DNA from: Brachionus manjavacas
Lineage: Eukaryota; Rotifera; Eurotatoria; Ploima; Brachionidae
Length of the DNA: 64,000 nucleotides
Direction: 5' to 3'
Assembly: GCA_019054805.1 (NCBI GenBank)
Contig: JAHQIY010000024.1
Span: 930,001-994,000 of the forward strand
The position numbers and the translations under genes are program-made. Positions 22,206-33,204 of this stretch are shown piece after piece. The notes beneath the pieces are model-generated. The model was given only the letters and a program-made list of their open reading frames with translations, searched no databases and was not told the origin of the DNA. Position 1 is the first letter of the stretch. Every line of letters starts with the position of its first letter.

Positions 22206-22734
22206 GATGAATAACTCTGGAGAACTGTCTCTAGGTTTAAATTCAATAAATTGCGCTTAAAGTCCTGCTCTAAGAAATTTAGTTTACAAGATTTTGAAAA
22301 ATTCTATGCTGATTCATTTTTGCATAATGGGAACCCAAATTCGTCAGAGAAAGATCAAATTAAAAAAATTATAGAAGGGCATCACCAAAGGGTTTCTGGA
22401 TTATTTTTTAGTGTTGAGATTGATGAAGCTGAATTAATTTCGATTATTAAAAATTTAAGTCCTAATAAATCAGCTGGTATAGCTCTTAACCAATTTGGAG
22501 AGTTTAATTTAACTATTATAGAAAGTCAAAAATAAAAGTCAAATATGATGAAAGGTTGGGTGAAATAATAAGTTGTACGGAAGGTGTTAAACAAGATGGA
22601 GTCTTATCTCTATTTCTTTTTAACTTCGTTATCAAAGATATTTTGGAGAATTGTCTGAAGTAAAACATTGCCGCATGTGTAAATGGTATTAATTAATCAG
22701 TTATTTCTTATTATGATGATTTTATCATTTTATC
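22206..22734 (+). mobile_element. LINE reverse-transcriptase relic, left part
   Basis: The frame 22251-22535 reads FEKFYADSFLHNGNPNSSEK, then EAELISIIKNLSPNKSAGI, the region before and at reverse-transcriptase motif 1-2. After a deletion it continues EGVKQDGVLSLFLFNF (motif B, GV.QGGVLSP.LFN) and SYYDDFIILSK (catalytic YxDD). It stops exactly at the left end of the DNA transposon at 22737. Possible continuation sits after 25764 (SPS-like). Confidence 0.7.
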
Positions 22735-22736
22735 TA

Positions 22737-25700
22737 AGGTGCCCCAAATGATAAACCGAAGTTAGTCAAAAAGCTTTAAATATTAAAAAAAAACTCATTT
22801 TAGGGTTTTTCATGATGAAAATTTGAATTTTTCAAAAAAAAACGATGGGTGAGCTCATATTTTTGAGCTGGAGGGGGTCCTTTTTTCAAGGATTTTCGCC
22901 AGTTTTTCGGATCGACATGTACCATAATTTTTTTTTTAGCTTTTTCTGAAAATTTACATCAAATTACACAACAAAAATAATTTTCTTTGATAGAAATAAG
23001 TTTTTTGAGTAATTGATTGATGAAAAAAGAAAAAAAAATCGAAATTTTGCAATTTTGGTCTTTAAAATCTATTCCGACTAGGCGACACTTATGTTAAGCC
23101 GAATTTTTTTTTTAATTTTATTCTTTGACCAATTTGAAACAAAAGTTAGCTTTTTTTTTTTGTTTGTTTAAAATTTCAGTAATAAAACGCGCTAAACAAA
23201 ACCTTATTTTTAACGTTTAAATTTTTTTATTAAGTATTTTTGAACATTTTTCATAGAAAATAATTAAAAAAAATCAAAACTAAGTTTCTTTATTTAATTT
23301 TGTATTAAAATCTTTATTTTTTTATGGGTTTGAGGGCAACTACTAGATTTAACCAAATAATTTCGTTTAAACTTCTTGATAACTTGAGATATATTATACA
23401 TATCTAATGCGACCCAAAATCTATTCCAAAGTTTTACATTTATTTTTTTATCTTTAAAAAGTCTTAATCCATCTTTAATATGATCTAAAAGCTTATTAAA
23501 ATCTCGATCATTGTTTTTTCTAACATATGATTTTAAGTAACACCATAGGCCTTCAATTGGGTTCAACTCCCTGTGGTATTAAGGAAAAAATAACACTTTA
23601 AAGTCATAATCGGTAGACAGTTTTTGAAGATGTGTATTCTCGTTATTAAAAGCTTGATGTTCTTGCAGTTTTGCTCTCAGCTCATCCAATGTTATATCAC
23701 TAGATTTAATATTCTCATCGATTAATCCAAGTTCTTTACATATATTAATTAAACCTTTATAATTTCCATTTTCATCTCGGCAAGATAGACTTTAAAGATA
23801 AATTAAAAAAAATATTCATTTAACTTAAATTGAAATTACATTTTTTCTAGATCACCTTCCTTCCATTTAATTTCGTCATAAATGCAATTAGTACCTGGAG
23901 ATTTATTAAACATTCTTACATCTTAGATTTTTGCCCAATGAGTTCTCACGTTGTCGACCATCACCTCAACTTGATAGTTTAAAAACGAGCGTTTAAAGCG
24001 CAACAAAATAAAGAGTCTTTTGAATTGGTATAAAATTAGATCATTATCAAAGTACATGTCTATTTTTGTCTCAATCCATGCATTGGCTGATCGGGGAAAA
24101 TAGTTCACAAAGCCATGATCATCTTCTAATTCTGGAAATTTTCCAATTGCTTCATCATACTCTTCTTGATTAAGTTCAAAAACATCTGTTTGATCATGAC
24201 ACACCATAAAAAACGATACCATAATACTCCGACCTTTGCCTTTGTTATAAAATGGAGCCTTTTCCGAAAAAAAATATCTAAATTTTGAAATTTCACCAGA
24301 ACGAAAATAGACTCTTCATGACAAATAAGAATTTTTTGTTTTCTCATTGGTTTTATCCATGAATATTCACCGTTTTTCTTTTTTAGAATATAAAAATAAT
24401 CTTTTGAATCGAGTAAATAAGTGATCAATTCTTTCCGATATTTTAAAACGTCCTCGCGTTCATGGCCTTCAAAATATGGTCGATTAGTATTACTATCATA
24501 TTTAGCTTCACATTTTAACAAATGGCTCGGCAACTTTCTTTTGATTTTACCAACTCGTCTTGATCAATTTCGACCTCTGGATACTGTTCTCTAAATCTTC
24601 TGTCGATGAAATTAGCCAAACTTTGAACATTAAATAGACATTGTTTTAAAGAAGCTTGTGATAGACAGAATGCTCTGGGCTCTTTTTCCAACTCCGGAAA
24701 CTCTTCATAAAAAGTTATTCTTTTAAAGGACCCACGCTTGTCTCTTAATACTACACACAAATCATCCTCATCGATTATTGTCAAAGCCCATTCATGACAT
24801 CTCTGGATTCCCATTAATCGTAAAATTGCTAATATTTCTCTTGTAGATTCGAAACTAACGTTTAGTAATCGTAAAACTATATAAAAAATCACACTAAATA
24901 TTCGATTATAAATTGAATTCCAAATGCCTAGGCTATCAATTAGTATTGAATTTAAGTCCGCTATATTGTTCCAATTTAACTTTTTTAAAACCATTGTTAA
25001 ACGATTTGTAGTACCAATTTCTGAAGTTTGCTTCGATGCATTAATTACTTCAACGTTGGACATACATCCAAAATTTGATTGATTTTTTTTTGTATTTAAT
25101 CATTCCAAAATCATAGAAATCGTCAGTTACCTCTTGTTGTTAAATACTCATGTATTCAGAAGACTCTTCATCAACAACTGCTTCATTAAAAACTTCATTC
25201 TCATTATTTTTTCAGTTTTTTGGCATTTTTCCTACTAGATATTTTTCTTTTACTAACTCTTCCCATTTTTTTTAATAAAAAAGTTGGTAGTTTTTCTAAA
25301 ATTTGGATAAAAAATAAAATTTTTAATCAAAAAAAGGAAAGCTAACTTTTGAAGAGAAAAGTTTAAACTTTCTAATATCAATTTATTTTTTTTCATTTTA
25401 AAAAGAATCAAGCGAGAAATATGATTTATAAAAATGTGTTTTTTCTGTTTTTAATCAAAGTTTGACGTAAAATTACGAGTCAATTAGAAAAACTCAGTTC
25501 AAAAGACATTTCAATTTTATAAAATTAATTCAAATATGATTTTAAAAATAATTTTTGTAAGTTTATCAAATTATTTTTTGGTTTTTAAATTCTTACCAAA
25601 AATAATAAGAATATTAGCAAATTTATGTTGTCTTTTGCAAAAAAACTAAAAGTTCTATATAAAAACTAACTAGAATTTTGAATTCAGCGTAAAAAATTAC

Positions 25701-25762
25701 TCTAATTAAAATAATTCTTAAAATTTATTTGGCTAAACTACGGTTTATCATTTGGGGCACCT
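22737..25762 (-). mobile_element. Tc1/mariner-like DNA transposon with complete ends (3,026 bp)
   Basis: AGGTGCCCCAAATGATAAAC and two further bases at 22737-22758 are perfectly inverted at 25741-25762, and the element is flanked by TA at 22735-22736 and 25763-25764. Twenty-two-base inverted ends with a TA duplication are the Tc1/mariner signature. The transposase lies inside on the minus strand (separate entry) and is broken. The left flank is a LINE reverse-transcriptase frame, which the insertion disrupted. Confidence 0.88.
23294..25266 (-). pseudogene. DDE transposase of the Tc1/mariner-like element, disrupted
   Basis: Read downward: a basic start (MGRVSKRKISSRKN, 25266), an acidic stretch, a helix-rich DNA-binding-like region (STREILAILRLMGIQRCHEW), then GHEREDVLKYRKEL and ILICHEESIF (first catalytic box), VEVMVDNVRTHWAK (second) and MNPIEGLWCYLK (third, carrying the Glu). 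The order HxES...D...NPIE.LW is the DDE_3-type fold. Frames change near 25200, 25065, 24530, 24200 and 23570, with stops between. At the first box the usual Asp of HDES is Glu here. The gene cannot make a full protein. Confidence 0.78.
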
Positions 25763-25764
25763 TA

Positions 25765-26217
25765 ATTTTATTTTATTTTTAACTTCGCCCAGTCTGGCTT
25801 AATATTATGAATAGATAATAATAATAATAATAAATGTCAATCAAATTCAAATCAGAAGACTATATCAATTATGAAATCATTTTAATTTTTGCTCTTAATT
25901 AAATTGAATATCTTAAAAATTAAAGTTGTTTTTACTTTAAATATATTTTTATTTTATTATTTTGAATTTTACCCTGTTTGATTTTTTATTAATATTTGAT
26001 TTTTTTTGGATTTTTTCTAATCAAAGTTTTATTGAAAAATGTCAAACAGAAAAAAAATCATGCCGTATGAGTTTTGACACCATATCGAGCTAAAAAAGCT
26101 CCATTTACATTTTGGCTCGTTAAATTCATTTAAAATAATAAGCTCCGGATAAAATATTATCTATTTTATTTTAAACAATTTTTATTTTAAAAACATCTAG
26201 ATTTCGTCAAATATTCG
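25765..26217. other. AT-rich DNA after the transposon
   Basis: It starts with possible LINE continuation and an (AAT)n run near 25820, then nothing recognisable. Confidence 0.45.
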
Positions 26218-26461
26218 GACCCGAGACTGGTGGAGGAATACAGAGCGGGCTTCGAATCAAGATGTATTGGCTACCCGACTCCATTGTGTTAATGCTACCT
26301 TACTATTTATTCTTTTTTTTCTGAAGCTTCAAATATCTAAACTTGTGTCACCTGTAACTCTATTTCAATATATCCTTTTCAATTTTCTTTTTAAATTTTT
26401 AACTCTATGTTTGTTTAAGTAAAGTTAACTTTATTTTGATTTTTTATTTTATACTGAAGTA
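26218..26461 (+). mobile_element. LINE-A-related 3' end, split
   Basis: RLVEEYRAGFESRCIGYPTP parallels the end of the LINE-A frame (LVKEYKEGFESRYIE). The following 3' untranslated region is also homologous, up to ATTTTATACTGAAG. The last part, TACAGAAAACAAATGAATAA, appears 680 bp later at 27159, so other repeats were inserted between. Confidence 0.65.
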
Positions 26462-27145
26462 GGCAACTTGAAGTTCATGATCATGATCATATGATCAAAA
26501 TTTAATTGATTAAAATCTTAATAAAAATAAATGAACAAGCTATTAAATTTTTATTATTCTAATTAATAGAAAAACAAAACTTTTTTCTTTTTGGCCTTTA
26601 TTTAAAATCATTAATAAGAAATTTAAAATCCACATGAAAGTATCCAACTTATGGCTTTTAATATTTTATAATACTAATTAAAATAAAATACAGCGAAACA
26701 AAGATAAATAATGTATTTAAAAATTTCAAAATACTGATTTAGATTTTATTTTTACTTCGGTTAAAAAATAAAATAATTTTCTTCCAAATTAAAGATAGAA
26801 CAAATCATGTTTAATAAAGTTTAGCCACATATGATTAATAAATTGAAAAAAAAAACCTTTATTAAAAATTGTCCATCACGGTTCAACTTTATCACAAACA
26901 GGGTTGTAAACGACTGGAACCGTTTACCAAAAAATGTTGCTGAAGCAAATTCATTAAATTCCTTTAAAGCCAGACTTGATGAATGGTTTATGGTACAGAA
27001 TCTGGTGGGATTGCAAAGAACTGCCACAGCCTTACGGTTTAACTGGACTTGCTCGAGTAGTAGTTATTTTTACTACTACTACTATTTTTAAATCAAAAAC
27101 CAAAAAATTTTGATTTGAAATTTAGATTTGATCATGAACTTCTAT
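26462..27145 (+). mobile_element. R1 dispersed repeat, copy 2, interrupted by a LINE end
   Basis: The left end GGCAACTTGAAGTTCATGAT and the body up to about 26826 match the copy at 17741-18187 in reverse. The right end near 27130 reads TTTGATCATGAACTTC, an inverted match to the left end, so R1 has short inverted termini. The LINE-B end at 26827-27095 sits inside it. Confidence 0.55.
26827..27095 (+). mobile_element. CR1-like LINE 3' end
   Basis: The translation RFNFITNRVVNDWNRLPKNV followed by NSLNSFKARLDEWF is the conserved tail after a non-LTR reverse transcriptase. The 3' end TACTACTACTACTATTT resembles the tails of the other CR1-like copies. Only the last 90 or so codons are present. Confidence 0.75.
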
Positions 27146-27182
27146 TTGCTCTGAAATACAGAAAACAAATGAATAAATAAAT

Positions 27183-27825
27183 TTTGATTCCAGCTTAATG
27201 AGGGCTTTTTTGAAGAAAGAGTACAGATCAATTTATTATTACGCTAAAACTACTATAATTATTTTAAAATTTTGAAAAAAATTGTTTTCTTAAATGTTTA
27301 ATTGAAAAAAAAAATGTTCAATCGAGTGAAAGTTTTGCACTCGAGTTTAGTTAAGATGATCAAACTTTTTTTCTGGTCTGTGATAAAACAAAAAGAAATT
27401 AATAAAATTGTCGTATTAAAGGTTTTTTTTCTTGAAAAAATTAATCAAAATTTGACAACTAATCTCTTTTTGAAATGATATTGTTTAATTTTTTACACAT
27501 CCTTTGAATAGACTAAAAAAGGTTGTTCGAAGAGTATTTACAAAAAATTCAAAGCAATTTATCTAGATATTATTTATTTTACCTTTAAAAAAAATAAGCT
27601 CATATTCTAAATTCTTATATTAAATAAGTTACATTTAAAATTAATACTTGACATTTTTGAATGATTTTAAAAATAACAAAAACTCGCCTTTTATCTGTCT
27701 TTGGTCGGGATACACATCCAAATAGAAAAAAATTATAAATAAAACTTTTTTAACAAACCCTAAAATTGATAAAAATGAATTCTAAAAAAGAAAAAAAAGT
27801 GTCAGAAGATTTAGTTTTTGTTAAT
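27183..27825. other. AT-rich intergenic DNA before the transporter gene's 3' end
   Basis: No feature recognised. Confidence 0.5.
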
Positions 27826-29374
27826 TTAGATTATTTTTTTGCCAGTTCCAAACAAGAAGTAAATGATGAAGCCGAAAAAGCAAAGACCAGCTGTTTGATT
27901 GAAAACAATGGACCAGCTTTTAGTCGTTTCGAGAACGTATCCAGAAAATTTAACACCTATAAATCCGGGCAATGCACCAATGGTGTTCATGACACCGAAA
28001 ACTGAGCCGGCATATTTTGGCGCCAGATCCTGTGGGTTCACCATAATTCCGGCATTGTGAAATCCGCAGCACGCCACAGTACAAGCCATCAAGAACAAAG
28101 CTGACGAATACGACTTAACCTGAGATATCAGGACCAAAAACAAGCCTGAACCACACAATGAAACGAACGCTGTAAGCTTGCGCACAAATGTCACTGATTG
28201 TCGCCGGGCGATTAACCTGTCCGCCAGCCATCCGGCGAATATTGTGCTAGGCATCGAAATCAGCCATGGCACCACATTGAATATCCAGCCTCTGGAACCT
28301 GGATAGTTTTCCTGAAAATATGTCGGCAACCATGTCAGCAGCATGTAATAGGCATTGTTCTGGCACACATGGGCAATTATCAATGACCTGCAGTTGGCAA
28401 CAAAAAGCGATCAGAAATTTTGAATGAAGCAATTTTTTTGTTTGTTTAAATTTACCAAAATGATGGCTTGGATAGGAGATCCTTCCAGGGAACACTGTTT
28501 GATTGACTAGGCACACTTGCTGGGTCTTCAGGGCTGAGCACTGATTCTTTGGCATTTAGGATGTTGAGATGTGCGCGAGACTTGAGCAGCACATGATTTC
28601 TGAAATAAATAACCCAGCAAAGACACATTATTCCAATCAACTGAAAAGTATATCTCCATCCGTATTCTTCAAGAATTATGGAAGCAAACATGCCGCAAAA
28701 AAGAGTCCTTAAAGGCCAGCTTAAAAAAAGCATCTTAGGCTGATGAAAGCAAAATTTACCCTAAATGCTGACCGGATGTGATGAAGCTGAATGTGAAAGC
28801 TCGTTCGTTCTCGACAATCTTTTTCGACACCAAACTGCTGGTGCCAGGGTAGTGGAAACCCTGAAAGCCGCCTGTGAGGCAACGAATTAGAGTTATCAGA
28901 GAAAGGACTGTGTGTTTGTCTGTGCTGAGAAGGGTGACGTAGGGAAGGAAGAATGTGAGAAACGACCAGACTATGGCCGCGTAGAAAATGATCAAATCTC
29001 CGCCAATTTTGTCGCTGAAAAAGCCGCCCGGCACCTGGGTGACCGGGTAGCCGTAGAAAAAGCTTGACAACAAAGTAGCCATTTGAGTCTTGTCATAGTT
29101 GAACTCCTTGGATATTTCCAAGGCGCACACAGACATTATGGTCCGGACTGAAAACAAGCACATAGCACCAAAAAACAAAGTGAATGTCCATACTTTTTTC
29201 TCTTCTCTTAAAAAATGAAAAAGAATTTTTTCTTGTTGTGTCTATTTATTTTTTTGAATGGTTTTTTTACTTTGTCCACTTTTTGTTCTGAATTATGGCT
29301 TCGTCGGCTGAAATCAGCGGCTGAATGAGTATGTTAGCTGTCGACGTGGGTAGAATGTGATTAGACGATGACAT
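27826..29374 (-). CDS. SLC17A9: SLC17A9-like vesicular nucleotide transporter
   Basis: Four exons on the minus strand (29374-29271, 29206-28760, 28719-28456, 28387-27826) join in phase to 458 residues; the introns are 64, 40 and 68 bp. The product is a major-facilitator protein with about 12 membrane segments. Family marks are VWTFTLFFGAMCLFSVRTIM, SSFFYGYPVTQVPGGFFSDK (the loop between segments 2 and 3), ERAFTFSF, GWIFNVVPWL and QDLAPKYAGSVFGVMNT. These fit SLC17A9, which loads ATP and other nucleotides into secretory vesicles using membrane potential, better than vesicular glutamate or phosphate SLC17 members. The N-terminus (MSSSNHILPTSTANILIQPL) is cytosolic. Length is close to the vertebrate protein. 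Transport activity is inferred. Confidence 0.9.
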
Positions 29375-30600
29375 GCCGAATAATTTCAATGTGTGATATT
29401 TACTTTTCATTCATTCAAATCGATGGCGAGTGCTATACCATTTAATTATTCTAAAAATTAAGTTCCATTTTATTGAAAAATTTAGAATTCTTTTTTTTCA
29501 AGTTGTGCATGAGTTATAGCTAAGGTTGTCCTATTTATTTTTGATTGAAAATTAAAAAAAATTATGAATAATAAAAATTAAAATTTAAATATTTGCATTT
29601 TTTTCTTTTTAAGTTTTGTTCTTATTGACTCATTCCGTGCAACTGTGCGATTTTTGCCCACTTCATTAATTCCTCAAAAAGGACGTGAACAAAAGAATTT
29701 TCAAATATTTCACAAAATAATAAGTTCTTTTATGCCAATTTTAACCAAACTTGGTCTATGCATTCTTTCAAATGTGTTGATAAAAATGCTAAGCAATTTT
29801 TTTTATGAGGCTTTTTACCCGCACAATTCCACTCGGAAAACCTATATCAAAAAGTTTCAAAATGTCCCCGAAGATTTTGTAATTTTGGTCTATGTTTTGC
29901 AGTTCATTTTAAAAAATTAAAAAAGTTGATTAAAATCTACCCTTGATGATTTTTTTTGATGTATTTGGTGGTTCAATAGATCAAAAAATAAAAAAAATAT
30001 TTTTACTTTTTCTCATTTCTTTCTGAAATTATTTATATTCTGATTAATTTAAAATTTTTAATAGAAAAGTTTAAGATAAACAAACAGCATTTATTTTAAA
30101 TATTACCTGGTAGACCATTGTCAAAAAAATTTTGAAAAAAAAGCAAACTGTTTCTTCAGATGGTTAATAGAAACAAGAGATTTGTTTATGAATTTGGACC
30201 CAACAAAAAAAACTTCCAGATATACCCATCGAAGTTACTTTGATTTAAATACGACAAAAATATCCTAATTCAAATCACAATCTTTGCGAGAAAGAAATAT
30301 TTAAAATGTAAAAGAGACAATCAGGGAGATTGTTAAGTTATCAAAATAAATTTTTCGAAAATGCCAGAGGTATATTAATAATCTAAAAAATATTTTAATA
30401 TTATTTCTAGACGTATATATTTTTGTGCATTAAGACAATTTAAATCGTTATAGAGAAAAAAAACGTAGATTGGTAAAATTAATTAAATTTTAAAATGAGA
30501 AAATTTTAATTTTTTTAAGCTTTAACACTGCTTACAAAAAAAGTATTTACTAGATACTTTTTTGACGAATTTCTTTCATTAAATAATTCTTTTTTAATTA
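29375..30600. other. Intergenic DNA, AT-rich
   Basis: A 91-codon open frame at 29645-29920 has no recognisable motif and the composition of its surroundings. I see nothing else. Confidence 0.5.
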
Positions 30601-32400
30601 CTAAAGCAGAAAGACCCTTGTTTTAATCCATTTTCTAATTTGTACATTCCAATCAAACCTCCTCTCACTCTTCTTTCACTCAGCTTTGTCAGTCTCACTC
30701 TAGCATACTTCATTTTATTTGTCTTAGCAACTCAGAAATACTGTTGCTCGGTCTTGCACCTTCTCTAACGCATTCACATCCTTTTTTAAATTTGGATTCC
30801 ACACTGACCTACCTGACTGCGTTTCAAATAGAATGGAATTGTATGCAGATGACTCAAAAATACTCGGTATAGTTAATAAAGTTTATGAGAGAGCGATGTT
30901 ACAGAAAGACCTAGATGCAGTATGGCAATGGATACAGATTTGGCGTAAGGAACTGTGTGTTGATAAATGTAAAGTAATACATTCCGGCAGACTAAATGTA
31001 AAGCATAAATTTACACAAAAAAGCAACAGGAATGTTATACTAGCGACCACAGATTGTGAAAGGGATCTTGGAGTGATGGTTTCATCAGATTTAAAATGGA
31101 CCCTCCAAGTAAAAAGTGTCTGTGCGAAAGCTTGTAGGGTACTTGGAATGCTCAAGCGAACGTTTACAAGTAGAGAGGAAAGAGTTTGGGTAAGATTGTA
31201 TATATCCATGGTGAGACCCCACCTAGATTACGCAGTGCAGGTTTGGAATCCAAGAATGAAAATGGATGTGAACGCGTTAGAAAAGGTGCAAGAAAGGGCA
31301 ACAAAAATACCTATGTCTCTAAGAAACATGTCTATTGAAATGAGATTGACAAAATTATGACTGAAAAAGCTGAGTGAAAGAAGAGTGAGAGGAGGTTTGA
31401 TTGGAATGTACAAACTAGTGAATGGAATAGAAAAGATAGGCCTGGTCAAGAATCTAGTGAATAGATCAGAAAACAAGGGTCCAATCGGAGCGTTAAGAGG
31501 AAATAGCATCAGAGTCCAGAGAGGAAGCTTTCCAGCTAAAATTAGAAACGATTTTGCAGCTACAGTAAGTGCCAGACATGTATTTTTCTCGAACAGAATA
31601 ATTCCGCATTGGAATAAGTTACCAGAAAATGTGGTGAAATCCAAGTCAACCGTTAATTTTAAAATTGCTTTAGATAAGTTCAATGGAATCAGCTGCTACA
31701 CCTCTACACGGCCAATTGGCGGTGATGGACTTAGACAATCTACATTTTAGGTGTCGCAGCAAGAACTACTACTACTACACTAGCACTGTGTAGTCTAGGT
31801 TAGGTCTGATGGATATATATAATCTTACCCAGAACCTCTTGTCTCTTCTTGTAAACGTTGGCTTTAGCATTCCTACCGCCCTACTCTTTTTCGCACACGC
31901 ACTTTTAACTTGGCTGGTCCACCTTTAAATCTGATAAGACCATCCTCCCAGATCTCTCACACACTCTGTGGTTGGTAGTATAAAAATTGAGCTGCTTTCA
32001 TCGCTTTTTGCCATAAACTTATGCCTTGCATTTAGTCTACCAAAATGCATCACTTTGAACTTATCAGCACACAGTCACATACGGCACACTGCATCCAGAT
32101 CTATCTACAACACCGCTCTTTCACAATCTTTACCATAACAAGTATTTTTGTCATCAAAGTCATCTGCGCACAATTCCATTTTATTTGAAACGCAATCAAG
32201 ACCCCTGTTGTTTCTTCTATACATAAAAAATATCAATGACCATTTCGAAACTCAATCATCAAGCATATCTCCCTGAGTTCTCTTATTCAAAAAGTGTTTC
32301 TTGCCTAAACCATAATCATGCAGTTTATGAAGTAGTCGTTAATGCGGGACGGTATCAAAAGCTTTTGATAAGTCTAACATTTAACAAATTACCATTTTTT
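30600..32400 (-). mobile_element. CR1-like LINE relic on minus strand, split by a second LINE
   Basis: Two pieces of one degenerate element. 32400-31782 gives MLDLSKAFDTVPH, the catalytic motif A context, then a copy of NRMELYADD-like sequence and the RLYIS region. 30805-30600 gives VWNP..KKDVNALEKVQDRA and LTKLSERRVRGGLIGMYKL. Removing the insert at 30806-31776 and one ACACT restores continuous homology to the inserted copy with no gap. Stops and frameshifts are many. Confidence 0.8.
30806..31776 (+). mobile_element. CR1-like LINE-B, 5'-truncated copy nested in a relative
   Basis: The reading begins DLPDCVSNRMELYADDSKIL (catalytic YADD) and stays open to 31360, through LGVMVSSDLKW, CRVLGMLKRTF and PHLDYAVQVWNPRMK. 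After one TGA it continues through RRVRGGLIGMYKLVNG and FFSNRIIPHWNKLPENVV to TAG at 31748-31750. The 3' end is an ACTACTACTACT run. The 5-bp duplication ACACT at 30801-30805 and 31777-31781 frames it. With only one stop in the visible frame it is young, but most of the protein is absent. Confidence 0.85.
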
Positions 32401-33204
32401 TTAATTCAAATAGAATTCACTCATAAAACCGAATCCTAAATTTTTCTTACTTTCTATTTTTGTAATATATTTGTTTGATACCTTCGAAACCATTTAAAGG
32501 ATTAAATTTAAAATTCTGGTTTTAATCTAATAATATAATTCAAATTTGATATAAGAATATTTTGGCTATAGCTCTAACAAAAAAAAAAAAAATTCTGATT
32601 TTACTGTGCAATTTTTTGAAATTTATTTGAATTTTGTTAGATTACAGATTAAATTATAATTTACTAGAAAAATAAAATAAATAAATTTAATAAAATAAAT
32701 TTCAATTTAGAGTAAGCTTTAAAAATTCTGGCCCTGAGGATACGGAATTTTTGTGGATTTATCACACAAAATAGCATAGCGAGGCGCTCACATTGTAGGA
32801 ATAAAGAATGTCTGTGAATTTATGATAAAATTAAAATAATCAATGATTTAACGAAAGTTTAAAAGAAAAATGTATCTCGATCTTTTTTATTCAAAAAAGA
32901 AGAGATAATAAAAAACTTTTCACTTAAAAATAGCAATTAATTGAGCTTGAACAAAAAATTTAAGTAGCCGAGTTGTCTGATGATTTTAAAAAAGATGGCT
33001 AAATATAAGAATTAGCTAAAAAATATTGTTTAAATTTAAACCAAGGACAAAATTCTTGATATAATTGTACAAAAAATAATTATGTTTTCAAGTCTACTGC
33101 GTTTGTTTAAAAAAGTTAACACATGTAGAGTGTCGGATCAGAACTAGAGGCTGCATTTCAATTTAAAATTTAAAAAGCTTACAAAACTAGACTAGAAAAT
33201 TAAA
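32401..33204. other. Upstream region of the SUN-domain gene
   Basis: AT-rich. No TATA box or other promoter element is clear. Confidence 0.5.

Noticed and set aside
27766-28005. 79-codon plus-strand frame with an ATG
   Set aside because: It overlaps the last exon of the SLC17A9-like gene on the other strand; the transporter reading is conserved and this one is not.
29645-29920. 91-codon frame
   Set aside because: No motif, no promoter or splice context; composition as in flanks.
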